A DNA stretch of 64,000 bases. Source: JBMNCQ01 sp049366715. Its GTDB lineage: Bacteria > Bacillota > Peptococcia > Peptococcales > BICA1-8. The DNA lies in contig JBMNCQ010000035.1 in NCBI GenBank assembly GCA_049366715.1, forward strand, positions 62,001 to 126,000. The letters are read 5' to 3'. Of this stretch, positions 42,093-51,406 are shown in pieces. The notes under the pieces are model-generated. The model was not told the origin of the DNA. It saw only the letters and a program-made list of their open reading frames with translations, and did not search any database. The translations under genes and the position numbers were made by a program. Numbering within the stretch: the first letter of the stretch is position 1; each line of letters opens with the position of its first letter.

Positions 42093-42295
42093 GACAAGGG
42101 ACGTTTCTTTTATCTTACTCCGGCATCATAAGACGTGCCCTTTCTGCCCCTCCGGGGCAGCAGTTTGGAAAATGCCTCTGCCGGCTGTTAATTGCCGGAC
42201 TACGGACTGCGTATTTGCCGAGACCGGAGGGAACGGGGGCTAATTTTCAAGCCTTTTCCGGAGATTTTGACAAGACGGTAAAACGTCCTTTTGTC
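42093..42295. repeat. short structured element with terminal inverted repeats
   Basis: GACAAGGGACGTTT (42093-42106), beginning right after the upstream stop codon, is nearly the reverse complement of AAACGTCCTTTTGTC (42281-42295). Between them are hairpins CTGCCCC/GGGGCAG (about 42144-42160) and CCGGC/GCCGG (about 42181-42198). It may be a miniature element or a structured 3' UTR. The bases from 42296 to 42399 hold only the AT-rich tatC upstream region. Confidence 0.5.
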
Positions 42296-42399
42296 TTCCT
42301 CAGGCTCCAATTTATTATGAATTTATTTTAATTAGGTATATTATTTTGATATAATTAATTGGAATCTATGATTCTAAAATTTAAGCAGGGCGTGAGAAG

Positions 42400-43146
42400 A
42401 TGAAGGAGAAGACCGCACCTATAATGGAGCATCTGGAGGAATTGAGGAAGGTACTAATAAAATCTTTTATAGCTCTCATCGTAGGAACGATAATCAGCTA
42501 TGGGTTTTTATTAGATAAAATCATGGCTATTGTAGTCGGACCGTTGGAAAGCCTTGGTCAGGAGTTAGTGTTTTTAGGAGTTACCGAAGGCTTTTTTACC
42601 CAGTTGAAAGTAGCTTTTTTTGCCGGTGTAATACTGGCAAGCCCGGTGATTATCTGGCAAATACTAAGCTTTATCTTACCTGCTTTGTACAGTTATGAGA
42701 AAAAGCTGTTTTTTCCTCTGTTTTTTTCCGGCATCCTGCTTTTTGTCGGCGGCATAGTTTTTGGATATATGTTTGTGTTAGATCTGGGTCTTAAAATACT
42801 GCTTATTAATTTTAGCGGCGGACTTACTCCTATGATCTCGGTGAGTAAGTATGTTTCTTTTGTAATATCTTTTCTCCTGCCCTTTGGAATTGTATTTGAA
42901 ATACCCATTATAACTTATACGTTAACAAAATTGGGTATTGTAACACCTAACTATTTGCGTAAAAATCGTAGATATGTCATTTTTATCATGTTTATTCTTG
43001 CTGCTGTTCTTTCGCCGGGCCCGGATATAGTTGCCCAACTTTTTCTGGCGCTGCCGATGATTATTTTGTATGAGTTAAGCATTATTATTTCCGTTCTTAT
43101 CTATCGGAAAAAGCAAAAACGTCAGGAAAAAACAGATGATGAGTAA
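42400..43146 (+). CDS. tatC: twin-arginine translocase subunit TatC
   Basis: 248 residues, six membrane segments. Begins with the conserved MEHLEELRK motif (about 9-17), followed by FFTQLKVAFFAGVILASPVI and the SPGPDIVAQLFLALPMIILYE block. TatC recognises twin-arginine signal peptides. No tatA or tatB is adjacent; the only TatA-like fragment in the window is the microprotein at 35133-35246. A strong palindromic terminator follows. Confidence 0.97.
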   Translation: MKEKTAPIMEHLEELRKVLIKSFIALIVGTIISYGFLLDKIMAIVVGPLESLGQELVFLGVTEGFFTQLKVAFFAGVILASPVIIWQILSFILPALYSYEKKLFFPLFFSGILLFVGGIVFGYMFVLDLGLKILLINFSGGLTPMISVSKYVSFVISFLLPFGIVFEIPIITYTLTKLGIVTPNYLRKNRRYVIFIMFILAAVLSPGPDIVAQLFLALPMIILYELSIIISVLIYRKKQKRQEKTDDE

Positions 43147-43178
43147 TTAAACACCTCCCCGGGGAGGTGTTTAATTTT
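43147..43178. terminator. terminator after tatC
   Basis: TTAAACACCTCCCC and GGGGAGGTGTTTAA form a perfect 28-base palindrome directly after the stop codon, followed by TTTT. Confidence 0.9.
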
Positions 43179-43545
43179 AGTAAAATTTTAATGTTTAACC
43201 TGTGTTCTGTGATAATTTTTAACGGTTTTTAATAATATTAAAGAAAATCAAAAATAAATCATGGGAGGGTCAAGTGGGGAAAATGTGCCGGACAATTGGC
43301 CGGAGGATCCCAAGGCCTTAAGTGAGATATCATAAATGGTCTTAAACTAGGTGCGGATGATTATGCGGTAGCTTTCCTGAACAATAAAACGGATAGTTTT
43401 TGGAAAGAAAATTTAATATTGTTTATTGTACCGCAGAGGAGTTTAAATAAATTGACAGGAGGGTAAATATTTTTTAAAACGTTGGATTTGAAGGTGGAAA
43501 GAACTACTTTTATATTATAATTTAAGTAAAAGGAGGAATATAGCA
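43179..43545. other. 367-base gap upstream of the PRC-barrel gene
   Basis: No reading frame I can support. Near the end, TTGAAG (43488) and TATAAT (43516-43521) are too far apart (22 bases) for a standard promoter, but the TATAAT is perfect and 30 bases before the start codon. Otherwise nothing recognisable. Confidence 0.5.
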
Positions 43546-44610
43546 ATGACTGAGACCAAAATAGGAGTATTTAATGTTCTGGGAAAAGAAGCGGTTTCTT
43601 TAAAGGATGGGGAATATCTCGGCAAAATCCAAGGGGTTATGGTCAATAGAGAAGAGCAAAGGGTTACCGGTATCTATATTAAACAAAAAGGAATTTTAAG
43701 CGGCAAAACTTTCATCTCCTTCTCCGGAGTCGGCTATTTTGGTGAACATACGGTAACGATTAAAGAAGATTACCAAGGAGAAAATCCGGGCAAAGAGGTA
43801 GAAGAGAAAGATATTCTTGAAATGCCGGTTATTACAATTACAGGTACTCTGCTGGGGAATGTGGATAGTTTTACCTTTGATTCTGCCTCAGGTATAATTA
43901 CCGAATATATATTAACAGAAGGCATTCTGCAGGATACCTTCAGGGGCAAAGGCTTATTAAAAGGAGATCAGGTATCAAGAATAGGTAAGGATGTGATTAT
44001 AGCTGCCGCCGAAGTGGATGAAAGCCAGCTAGAGGAAGTGGAAGGGGAGTATATTGAGATTAAAGATACTTATCCGGCGGGGGCGGAAGATGTCCGGGAA
44101 ACAGGAGAAGATGCCAAAGAGCTGATGAAGAACACCAGAGATAATCTGGAGCGCGGTCTGGAAACTGCCAAAAATACTGCCGAAAAGACCTGGCAGCAAG
44201 TTGGGCAAAAAACAAAGAAAATGACAGAGGACTGGGCAGGTGTGATTAAGGGTCAGGCGGGAAAATTAAGCGGGGAGGCCAAAGAATTCTTAACAGAAGC
44301 CCATTCGGCAACCAATAAACAGTTGGAAAAACTAAACCAGGTTAAGGATAAATGGCAGACAAAGTTAACGATGATTCAGAACAAAAAACAGGATGAACTC
44401 AGTGACCAGTTACTAGAAGAAATAAAAAATAAAACGGTTAGTGAAGTTCTTTATGATGAAGAGAATAAGCCGATCATTCAACCGGGTGAAGTTATTACGG
44501 AGCAAGTACTGCAGAAGGCTGCCGCTAAAGGTAAACTACATGAATTATTCTTGTTAGCCGCTGCCAAGGATGTAGAGGACCAAATAGAAAAGGTAGAAAA
44601 AGAACAATAA
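43546..44610 (+). CDS. PRC-barrel protein with LEA/apolipoprotein-like helical region
   Basis: 354 residues behind AAAGGAGGA. Two PRC-barrel units (about 8-78 and 90-165; AVSLKDGEYLGKIQGVMV and LLGNVDSFTFDSASG) precede a long Lys/Glu/Ala/Thr helical region (about 180-290) with 11-residue-like periodicity (LERGLETAKNTAEKTWQQVG, AKEFLTEAHSATNKQLEKL), and a final domain resembling the KTVSEVLYDEENKPIIQPGE element. PRC barrels act in RNA or protein binding. The helical part resembles LEA/stress proteins. No signal peptide. Function unknown; monocistronic with its own terminator. Confidence 0.78.
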   Translation: MTETKIGVFNVLGKEAVSLKDGEYLGKIQGVMVNREEQRVTGIYIKQKGILSGKTFISFSGVGYFGEHTVTIKEDYQGENPGKEVEEKDILEMPVITITGTLLGNVDSFTFDSASGIITEYILTEGILQDTFRGKGLLKGDQVSRIGKDVIIAAAEVDESQLEEVEGEYIEIKDTYPAGAEDVRETGEDAKELMKNTRDNLERGLETAKNTAEKTWQQVGQKTKKMTEDWAGVIKGQAGKLSGEAKEFLTEAHSATNKQLEKLNQVKDKWQTKLTMIQNKKQDELSDQLLEEIKNKTVSEVLYDEENKPIIQPGEVITEQVLQKAAAKGKLHELFLLAAAKDVEDQIEKVEKEQ

Positions 44611-44686
44611 GGAGAGCGGCGGGAAAGAACTGAATAGTAATGTTCAGGGCTATTGGTAAGATAGGTGAATTTATAAATGAACATAT

Positions 44687-44711
44687 AAAACGGGCTTAAG
44701 CCCGTTTTTTG
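44687..44711 (+). terminator. terminator after PRC-barrel gene
   Basis: AAAACGGGCTTAAGCCCGTTTTTT at 44687-44710: 10-bp stem plus T-run. Confidence 0.92.
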
Positions 44712-44930
44712 TTAAGAGCTGATAATATAGCAAGTGTAAAGTTTTATCTGTAAAGTGGCGTTTCCCGGGCCCCGGCCGGGTAGGTATCCGGGCAGTTTAC
44801 TTACCGGCGCCTGCTCACAATTCAATTCCGGGTATAGCTAGAATGGATGTTTTTTCAAGGGAGCATTAAGCAGGAATAAAGAGACTCCCCAAAGAAATAT
44901 GAATTAAAATCTTTGCCATGGAGAATTAAA
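44712..44930. other. gap before the YeeE-TusA operon
   Basis: 219 bases with a GC-rich patch (CCCGGGCCCCGGCCGGG near 44765) of nested palindromes. No gene, and no convincing promoter. Confidence 0.45.
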
Positions 44931-45581
44931 ATGATAAATGTTAAGCAGCAAAAAAAGAAAAGAGACCAAAGGCCTCTTGTGGGGATTGTTTTAGCTTTTA
45001 CGATAGTTTTATTTGTTTATTTTTTTAATATTAACGGAAAGCTGGCTATTTACTGGACTTTGGGAATAGCATTCGGGTTTGTCCTTGAGAAAAGCAGATT
45101 TTGTTTTGTGGCCGCTTTAAGGGACCCGGTAATCGCCGGCAGTACTTCTCTTTTAAGAGCTCTTATTTTATCTTTAGCCATTATGACAATTTTTTTCCCC
45201 TTTATTCAATATAGTAAAATAGCCGGTGGTGCCTTAGCTATTCCCGGTCAGGTTGATCCTATTGGTTTCCACAAAGCAGCGGGCGGTTTCATTTTTGGTG
45301 TTGGGATGGTAATTGCAGGAGGGTGCGCTTCAGGTACTTTGATGAGAATTGGCGAAGGATTTCTTCTCCAAGGTCTGGTATTAGGAGGTTTTCTGATTGG
45401 TTCATTAGGAGGAGCCTGGAGTTTTCCCTGGTGGGAAAAGAATTTTATTGCCGGTTCGGTTACCGTACATTTACCCCAATTGTTCGGCTGGGGAGGGGCA
45501 GTCTTTTTGCAATTAGTGATTCTGAGCGTTTTATACCACTACGTTAAAAAATATGATGATGAAAATAATATCTTAATATAG
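44931..45581 (+). CDS. YeeE/YedE-type sulfur transporter, N-terminal-half protein
   Basis: 216 residues from ATG 44931 (GGAGAATT upstream). About five or six membrane segments. It carries the family motifs KSRFCFVAALRDPVIAGS and GVGMVIAGGCASGTLMRIGEG, with the cysteines that in TsuA line the thiosulfate path. Full-length YeeE/YedE proteins are about 330-400 residues; here the transporter seems split, this half before tusA and the other half after it. Probable role: uptake of thiosulfate or another reduced sulfur compound and hand-over to TusA. Confidence 0.85.
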   Translation: MINVKQQKKKRDQRPLVGIVLAFTIVLFVYFFNINGKLAIYWTLGIAFGFVLEKSRFCFVAALRDPVIAGSTSLLRALILSLAIMTIFFPFIQYSKIAGGALAIPGQVDPIGFHKAAGGFIFGVGMVIAGGCASGTLMRIGEGFLLQGLVLGGFLIGSLGGAWSFPWWEKNFIAGSVTVHLPQLFGWGGAVFLQLVILSVLYHYVKKYDDENNILI

Positions 45582-45593
45582 TGAGGTCAGATT

Positions 45594-45818
45594 ATGGCTG
45601 AATACAGGTTGGATTGTTTATATGAAGCGTGTCCTATTCCCTTACTTAAAACCATGAAGAAGCTTAAGGGGCTGCTGAGCGGTGATACCCTTATTGTAGA
45701 AACCGACCATACTTGTGCAATTAAGAACATTAAAGAGTGGGTGATAAAACAAGATTTCCCTTGTGAGATAATCGAAATAGCCAATGGCGAATGGGAAATA
45801 TATATTACAAAAAAATAG
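45594..45818 (+). CDS. tusA: TusA family sulfur carrier protein
   Basis: 74 residues, normal size. The active cysteine is Cys13 in the ACPIPLLKTMKKLKGL motif. It accepts a persulfide sulfur and passes it on; next to YeeE/YedE it is thought to take sulfur from the transporter. GTGAGGTC lies before the ATG, 12 bases after the upstream half transporter, and the second half follows after 11 bases. Confidence 0.95.
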   Translation: MAEYRLDCLYEACPIPLLKTMKKLKGLLSGDTLIVETDHTCAIKNIKEWVIKQDFPCEIIEIANGEWEIYITKK

Positions 45819-45829
45819 TAGGAGTGCAT

Positions 45830-46351
45830 ATGGTGAAAATCAAAGAAATAATTTACGGGACATGGAGCTACCGTACGGGCGGGATCATGCTGGCTGTTTT
45901 AAACATCCTGATGTTTGCCGTAGTTGACAGGCCGTGGAAAATTACTACGGGGTTTACATACTGGGCAGCCTGGTTATGGCGGTTTTTGGGCGGTACACCG
46001 GAAAAATGGGAGTATTTTAGCGAAAATCCCAAACATCTGACAAATCTTCAAGAAACTGTCTTTACCAATGAATTATCGGTGCTGGATTTGGGATTGATCG
46101 TTGGAGCGCTGCTGTCCATTCTGCTTGTTTCCCAATTCAAGATCCGAAAAATCAAGTCTGCCAAGCAGGCTTTCGCGGCTATCAGCGGCGGGGTGTTAAT
46201 GGGATACGGTGCCAGAGTTGCAATGGGCTGCAATATAGGCGCTTTTTTTAGCTCAATTCCATCCCTCTCTCTAAGCGGATGGCTATTTGGTATTTTTGTG
46301 TTCCTGGGAGCCTGGGTCGGGAGTAAGATATTAATCAAATACTTGCTATAG
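45830..46351 (+). CDS. YeeE/YedE-type sulfur transporter, second-half protein
   Basis: 173 residues from ATG 45830 (AGGAGTG upstream); an earlier in-frame ATG lies inside tusA. Four or so membrane segments. The motif GGVLMGYGARVAMGCNIGAF, with its cysteine, is the second GxxxxxGCN repeat of the YeeE/YedE family. Together with the product of 44931 it would make one full transporter. The N-terminal 90 residues (TGFTYWAAWLWRFLGGTPE) match the YedE N-terminal extension. Confidence 0.85.
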   Translation: MVKIKEIIYGTWSYRTGGIMLAVLNILMFAVVDRPWKITTGFTYWAAWLWRFLGGTPEKWEYFSENPKHLTNLQETVFTNELSVLDLGLIVGALLSILLVSQFKIRKIKSAKQAFAAISGGVLMGYGARVAMGCNIGAFFSSIPSLSLSGWLFGIFVFLGAWVGSKILIKYLL

Positions 46352-46416
46352 CTTTGCGGAGCAGAGCTAACTTTCTCATCTTCCATTCTCAATTAAAAAG
46401 TGAGCGTAGTTCAGTT

Positions 46417-47310
46417 TTAGCAGAAACCCCGTTTGGCTGACATGATAAAATCATAAAAATCTTCCTCTGCTCCCACTAAACTGATATTTTTGTTATAAAC
46501 CAGGGAATATTCAGCCTGAAAAGATAAACCTGCTAGTTTCACTTCTTTCAGGGCACCGGTGGCCAGTTCTTTTTTTATTGCTAAATCGGAAAATATTGAA
46601 ATGCCTTTCCCGGCGATTACGGCAGATTTAATTGCTTCGGCAGAGCAAAGTTCCATAACGACGTTAACGTCTTCAGGTTTAATATTATGATCTTCTAAAG
46701 CCGAAGCAAAGACTTCCCGTGTGCCGGACCCATTTTCTCTAATAATGAAAGGCAGCTTAAGGAAATCTTCAACGCTTAGGTGGTTAAAGGTATATCTGGC
46801 CGGGGAAACGGCTATTTTTAAAGTATCGGTTGTTATTTTTACTTTACTAATGTTTTTATGAGAAAAGTTTCCTTCAATTAGACCTATCCTGGCAGAACCA
46901 TTGAGAACATGATTAATTACTTCACAGGAATTGGTAATATCCAGCAAGACGTTAACATTGGGAAATCTTTCTTTGAAAATATAGAGACTGCAAGGAAGAG
47001 CATAGGAACCTACAGTTGTGCAGGAACTCACGATTAATTCTGTTTTTTGTTTTTTATATGAATCTAGCTGCCGCTCAATGTTCTCTTGAATTGACAGAAT
47101 AGAGATTGCGTAATCATAAACGATCTGGCCCGCTTCTGTAAGCTCTACCCCTTTATTACTCCTATCCAGAAGCTTGCTGTTTAATTCCCTTTCTAAAGCT
47201 TGAATTTGAATGCTGACGCCTGGTTGAGACATATTTAATATTTTAGCCGCTTTAGAAATGCTGTTGGATTTTACAGCTAGGTAAAAAGTTTTTAAATATT
47301 CCAAATTCAT
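46417..47310 (-). CDS. LysR-family transcriptional regulator
   Basis: 297 residues from ATG 47310 (GGGGGG nine bases upstream; an in-frame TTG is three codons earlier). N-terminal helix-turn-helix MNLEYLKTFYLAVKSNSISK and ILNMSQPGVSIQIQALE, then a periplasmic-binding-like effector domain with ENGSGTREVFASALEDHNIK, typical of the CysL/CbbR branch linked to sulfur or carbon control. It is convergent with the YeeE-TusA operon and may regulate it, which is inferred from position only. Confidence 0.92.
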   Translation of the reverse strand: MNLEYLKTFYLAVKSNSISKAAKILNMSQPGVSIQIQALERELNSKLLDRSNKGVELTEAGQIVYDYAISILSIQENIERQLDSYKKQKTELIVSSCTTVGSYALPCSLYIFKERFPNVNVLLDITNSCEVINHVLNGSARIGLIEGNFSHKNISKVKITTDTLKIAVSPARYTFNHLSVEDFLKLPFIIRENGSGTREVFASALEDHNIKPEDVNVVMELCSAEAIKSAVIAGKGISIFSDLAIKKELATGALKEVKLAGLSFQAEYSLVYNKNISLVGAEEDFYDFIMSAKRGFC

Positions 47311-47659
47311 ATTAATCAACCCCCCAAATTAACTTTTTGCACTTAGATGTTGGCTGCCGTCTGTAAAAATACCTTTAAAAAAAACCTTTTCCAGGTACTG
47401 TACGGGTTTGAAAACGATATATCATATATTTTGACAAATACCTCTAATCTTTTATTCTATAAAAGAAAGAAATTACCTTCACAAATCAACGGGATGTTTG
47501 TAAAAAATCCGGATATCTTGGCAGGTAATATCAGGGTAAGCAGATGATTTATGGATAAAACGAAAGGTTGCCGGGAGCAGTTCTGAGAGGAGTTTAGTTG
47601 AAAACCGGAGAAACGGCCGGGTACGGAGAAGTTCTTTATAAGGGAAAGAGAATAATTAA
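47311..47659. other. gap between the LysR gene and pyruvate carboxylase gene ends
   Basis: 349 bases without a credible gene: a 66-codon plus-strand frame here has no ribosome binding site and no recognisable product. AT-rich upstream region of the LysR gene, with nothing else identified. Confidence 0.5.
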
Positions 47660-47683
47660 ACCGGAGTGAGAACACACTCCGGT
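47660..47683 (-). terminator. terminator after pyruvate carboxylase gene
   Basis: ACCGGAGTG and CACTCCGGT form a 9-bp stem with a 6-base loop; on the minus strand TTTAATTATT follows. Confidence 0.75.
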
Positions 47684-47709
47684 CTGAAAGGTCTGAATCA
47701 ACAGGATAT

Positions 47710-50700
47710 TTATTTGATCTTAATGAGTAATTCGCCGGCTTTTACAATCTGCCCTTCATTAACGAAAATTTCTTCAATCAGGCCCTTTTGCCGGGCGACT
47801 ATTTTTGTTTCCATTTTCATAGCTTCGATGATAACTAGTCCCTGGTTTTCTTCTACCGGCTGTCCTTTCTCAACAAGGATTTTGAATACTGTTCCGGGAA
47901 TACCGGCACCTACCTGGGCAGGATCTGTGGGATCCGCGATTTTAACAACGGTCATCTTGTCCAGGATATTTTTTTCAGGGATAGTAACCTCCCGCCGGAT
48001 GCCGTTTAATTCAAAGACAACATTACGGGTACCATCTTCATTCAACTCTCCCCGGCCGATATATTTAATGAGCAGGTTTTTACCTTCTTCGATGACTAAT
48101 TCCGTAGTTTCCCCGGAATCAAGACCCAGGAAAAACACCTGGCTGTCCATTCTGCTTAAGTCACCGAATTCCTGCAGGTGTTTTAAATAGTCTTCAAAAA
48201 CCCGGGGATATAAGCAATAACTTAAAATATCTTTTGTTGTGGGCGTTATGTCAAAAGCATCTTTCAGCTTTCCTTCTACATCTGAAAACTCAACAGGTTC
48301 CAAAAGTTCACCCGGCCGGCAGGTAATAGGCTGTTCTCCCTTAAGGACCACTTTTTGTAATTCCGGAGGGAAACCTCCCCTCGGCTGACCCATCAGGCCT
48401 TTAAAATAGGAGATCGCCGAATCGGGGAAAGTAAGAGCACGGCCTTTCTCGATGATGTTGTCTTTAGTCAGGTTATTCTGAACCATAAAAATAGCCAAAT
48501 CACCTACAACTTTGGAGGAAGGAGTCACTTTGACAATATCCCCTAAGAGCAGATTGACCTCACTATACTTTTCTTTTACCTGGTCAAAAAGATGCCCTAA
48601 TCCCAGGCTTTCTACCTGGGGTTTAAGATTGGAGTATTGTCCCCCGGGTATTTCATATTTATAGATTTCGGTAGCCGCTGATCTAAGACCGATTTCAAAT
48701 TGCTGGTAATAATTACGTATGCCCTGCCAGTAATCCGCTAAAGGCTGAAGCTGTTCCGGTTCAAGGCCGGTATCCCTATCTGTTCCGGATAAAGCTGCTA
48801 CCAAAGAGTTTAAAGGCGGCTGACTTGTTAGTCCGGACATGGAGTTTAGCGCAGTGTCAACAATGTCTATGCCGGCTTCTCCGGCCATCAGCAGGGTAGC
48901 CAGCTGATTTCCACTGGTATCATGAGTGTGCAAATGAATAGGCAAACCGACTTCTTCTTTAAGGGCCTTAACCAAAACTTTCGCTGCATACGGCTTTAAA
49001 AGGCCGGCCATGTCTTTGATGCCCAGAATATGCACGCCTCTTTTTTCAATTTCCCTGGCCAATTTAAGATAGTACTGAAGTGAATATTTATCCCGGCCGG
49101 GATCTAAAATATCACCGGTATAGCAAATACATCCCTCGGCGACTTTGCCCGCCTTAAGGACTTCCTCTATGGCGACTTCCATACCCTTAAGCCAGTTAAG
49201 AGAATCGAAAATCCGGAAAATATCAATACCCCTGACGGCTGCTTCTGCAATGAATAACCTGATAACATTATCAGGATAGTTTGTGTAGCCTACTGCATTG
49301 GAGCCCCTGATCAGCATTTGTAAAGGAATATTGGGGATACGCCGGCGTAATTCTTCCAATCTGGTCCAAGGAGATTCTTTTAAAAAACGGTAAGCCACAT
49401 CAAAAGTAGCTCCTCCCCACATTTCCAGGGAGAATAAATTAGCGGCCAAATGGGATGTAGCCCGGGCGATGCTGACCATGTCTATGGTCCTGACCCGCGT
49501 TGCCAGGAGGGACTGGTGAGCGTCCCGGAAAGTCGTATCCGTGACCAGGAGTTTATTCTGCTTTGCTACCCAGTTTTTCAGGCCTTCCGGCCCTTGTTCG
49601 TCCAGGAGCTGTTTTAATCCTGCGGGGGGCAAAGCAGCAGGTACTGCCGGTATATTTGGTTTTTCATAATTTATTTTAGGGGGCTGGGGGTTATTAACAA
49701 TCATATCACCCAGATATTTTAAGACTTTGGTAGCTCTATCCCTGGGAAATTCAAGTTCAAAAAGCTCCGGTGTTTCATCAATAAAACCTGTGTGGCACCG
49801 GCCTTCTAAAAATACAGGATGATTTAAAACGTTGGTTAGAAAGGGAATATTTGTTTTAACGCCGCGAATTCGCAGTTCACTGATGGAACGCAGGGCTTTT
49901 TTTGCTGTGCCCGGGAAATTCCTGTCCCAGCTGGTTATTTTAACCAGGAGACTATCATAATACGGGGAGATCACAGCTCCGGCAAAGGCGTTTCCTGCAT
50001 CTAAACGAACACCGAAACCTCCTCCGCTCCGGTATGCCGTGATTTTACCCGTATCCGGAGCAAAATTATGCCGGGGGTCTTCCGTAGTAACCCGGCATTG
50101 GATGGAATAGCCGCGGATTTGAATGTCACGCTGATTTTTAATGGCAATTTCCGGGGAATCCAATGATAATCCCCGGGCTATGAGGATTTGACTTTGAACT
50201 AAATCAATACCTGTTACCATTTCCGTAACGGTATGTTCTACCTGGATACGAGGGTTCATCTCGATAAAGTAGTGGTTTCCCCGGGCATCAACAAGGAATT
50301 CGATGGTTCCTGCATTTTCATATTGTATCTGCCGGGCAATTTTTAAAGCATCCGTGCAGATTTCTGCTCTTTTCACAGGATTTAAAGTAAAAGAAGGGGC
50401 AAATTCAATAACCTTCTGATGCCTTCTTTGGATAGAACAGTCCCGTTCGTAGAGATGAACAATATTACCGTATTTGTCCCCCAGAATCTGTACTTCAATA
50501 TGCTTGGGTTTTTCTAAATACTTTTCGATAAAGATCGCATCATTGCCAAAAGCTTTTTTCGCTTCGCTTTTGGCAAGTTCATACTCTTTGAGAAGGTCTT
50601 CGGTGCGGTGAACAACCCTCATCCCCCTGCCTCCGCCACCGGCAGAGGCTTTAAGAATAACGGGGAATCCGCATTGTGAAGCGATTACCTCAGCCTCCTG

Positions 50701-51132
50701 CAAAGAGCGGATCGGAGTTTGACTTCCGGGGATAGTGGGGACACCTACTTCCCTGGCGATAAGTTTAGAACTGATCTTATCACCCATTTTCTCCAGAATT
50801 GCAGAAGAAGGGCCGATAAAGGTGATACCTGCTTTTTCACAAGCCCGGGCAAATTGCGGGTTTTCAGAAAGAAAACCGTAGCCGGGATGGATGGCATCTA
50901 CGCCTTTTCTTTGGGCCAAATCAATAATAAGACCGATATCCAAATAGGCATCCAGCGGGCCCCTTTGTTCTCCCAATAAGTAAGCTTCATCAGCTTTCGT
51001 CCGAAAAAGGCTGTATTTATCTTCATTGGCATAAATCGCTACGGTTCTAATCCCCAAATCAGTACATGCCCGGAAGACTCTAATTGCAATTTCGCCGCGA
51101 TTGGCAACCATAATTTTTTTAATTGTGTTCAA
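47710..51132 (-). CDS. pyc: pyruvate carboxylase
   Basis: 1140 residues from TTG 51132 with GGAGG eight bases upstream. The biotin carboxylase domain (1-450; MVANRGEIAIRVFRACTDLG, KASAGGGGRGMR), the carboxyltransferase domain (about 525-810; DTTFRDAHQSLLATRVRTID), the allosteric linker, and the biotin carrier domain with EAMKMET (biotinyl lysine) near the end are all present in one chain. It makes oxaloacetate from pyruvate and bicarbonate, feeding amino acid synthesis or a partial TCA cycle. Alone, with its own terminator. Confidence 0.98.
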   Translation of the reverse strand: MNTIKKIMVANRGEIAIRVFRACTDLGIRTVAIYANEDKYSLFRTKADEAYLLGEQRGPLDAYLDIGLIIDLAQRKGVDAIHPGYGFLSENPQFARACEKAGITFIGPSSAILEKMGDKISSKLIAREVGVPTIPGSQTPIRSLQEAEVIASQCGFPVILKASAGGGGRGMRVVHRTEDLLKEYELAKSEAKKAFGNDAIFIEKYLEKPKHIEVQILGDKYGNIVHLYERDCSIQRRHQKVIEFAPSFTLNPVKRAEICTDALKIARQIQYENAGTIEFLVDARGNHYFIEMNPRIQVEHTVTEMVTGIDLVQSQILIARGLSLDSPEIAIKNQRDIQIRGYSIQCRVTTEDPRHNFAPDTGKITAYRSGGGFGVRLDAGNAFAGAVISPYYDSLLVKITSWDRNFPGTAKKALRSISELRIRGVKTNIPFLTNVLNHPVFLEGRCHTGFIDETPELFELEFPRDRATKVLKYLGDMIVNNPQPPKINYEKPNIPAVPAALPPAGLKQLLDEQGPEGLKNWVAKQNKLLVTDTTFRDAHQSLLATRVRTIDMVSIARATSHLAANLFSLEMWGGATFDVAYRFLKESPWTRLEELRRRIPNIPLQMLIRGSNAVGYTNYPDNVIRLFIAEAAVRGIDIFRIFDSLNWLKGMEVAIEEVLKAGKVAEGCICYTGDILDPGRDKYSLQYYLKLAREIEKRGVHILGIKDMAGLLKPYAAKVLVKALKEEVGLPIHLHTHDTSGNQLATLLMAGEAGIDIVDTALNSMSGLTSQPPLNSLVAALSGTDRDTGLEPEQLQPLADYWQGIRNYYQQFEIGLRSAATEIYKYEIPGGQYSNLKPQVESLGLGHLFDQVKEKYSEVNLLLGDIVKVTPSSKVVGDLAIFMVQNNLTKDNIIEKGRALTFPDSAISYFKGLMGQPRGGFPPELQKVVLKGEQPITCRPGELLEPVEFSDVEGKLKDAFDITPTTKDILSYCLYPRVFEDYLKHLQEFGDLSRMDSQVFFLGLDSGETTELVIEEGKNLLIKYIGRGELNEDGTRNVVFELNGIRREVTIPEKNILDKMTVVKIADPTDPAQVGAGIPGTVFKILVEKGQPVEENQGLVIIEAMKMETKIVARQKGLIEEIFVNEGQIVKAGELLIKIK

Positions 51133-51406
51133 GCTGATACCTCCATGTTTGTCTAAACAGTGTTTTTTAAATAAGTATTATATTATTATAAGGGATAAAA
51201 GAATGGCAGGCTAGAACGATTAGCAATGAATACATAATACCTGGATGTAAAAAATCCCTTTATTAAAATTAACCTTGCACATTTCCATAAAAATTAGAAT
51301 ATATTTTTCTATAAAAATTATGTTATAATAAATATCACTCCACTGTTTGTAAAGATAGAGAAAAGGGTATAAAAATAGTGTCAGCTGGATGAAAAGAGGG
51401 GATGCT

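Noticed and set aside
42050..42331. 94-codon plus-strand frame overlapping the end of the DszB-like gene
   Set aside because: Overlaps a well-supported gene, lacks a ribosome binding site, and its sequence is explained by hairpins and inverted repeats.
47347..47547. 66-codon plus-strand frame upstream of the LysR gene
   Set aside because: No ribosome binding site, no recognisable fold, and AT-rich composition typical of an intergenic stretch.
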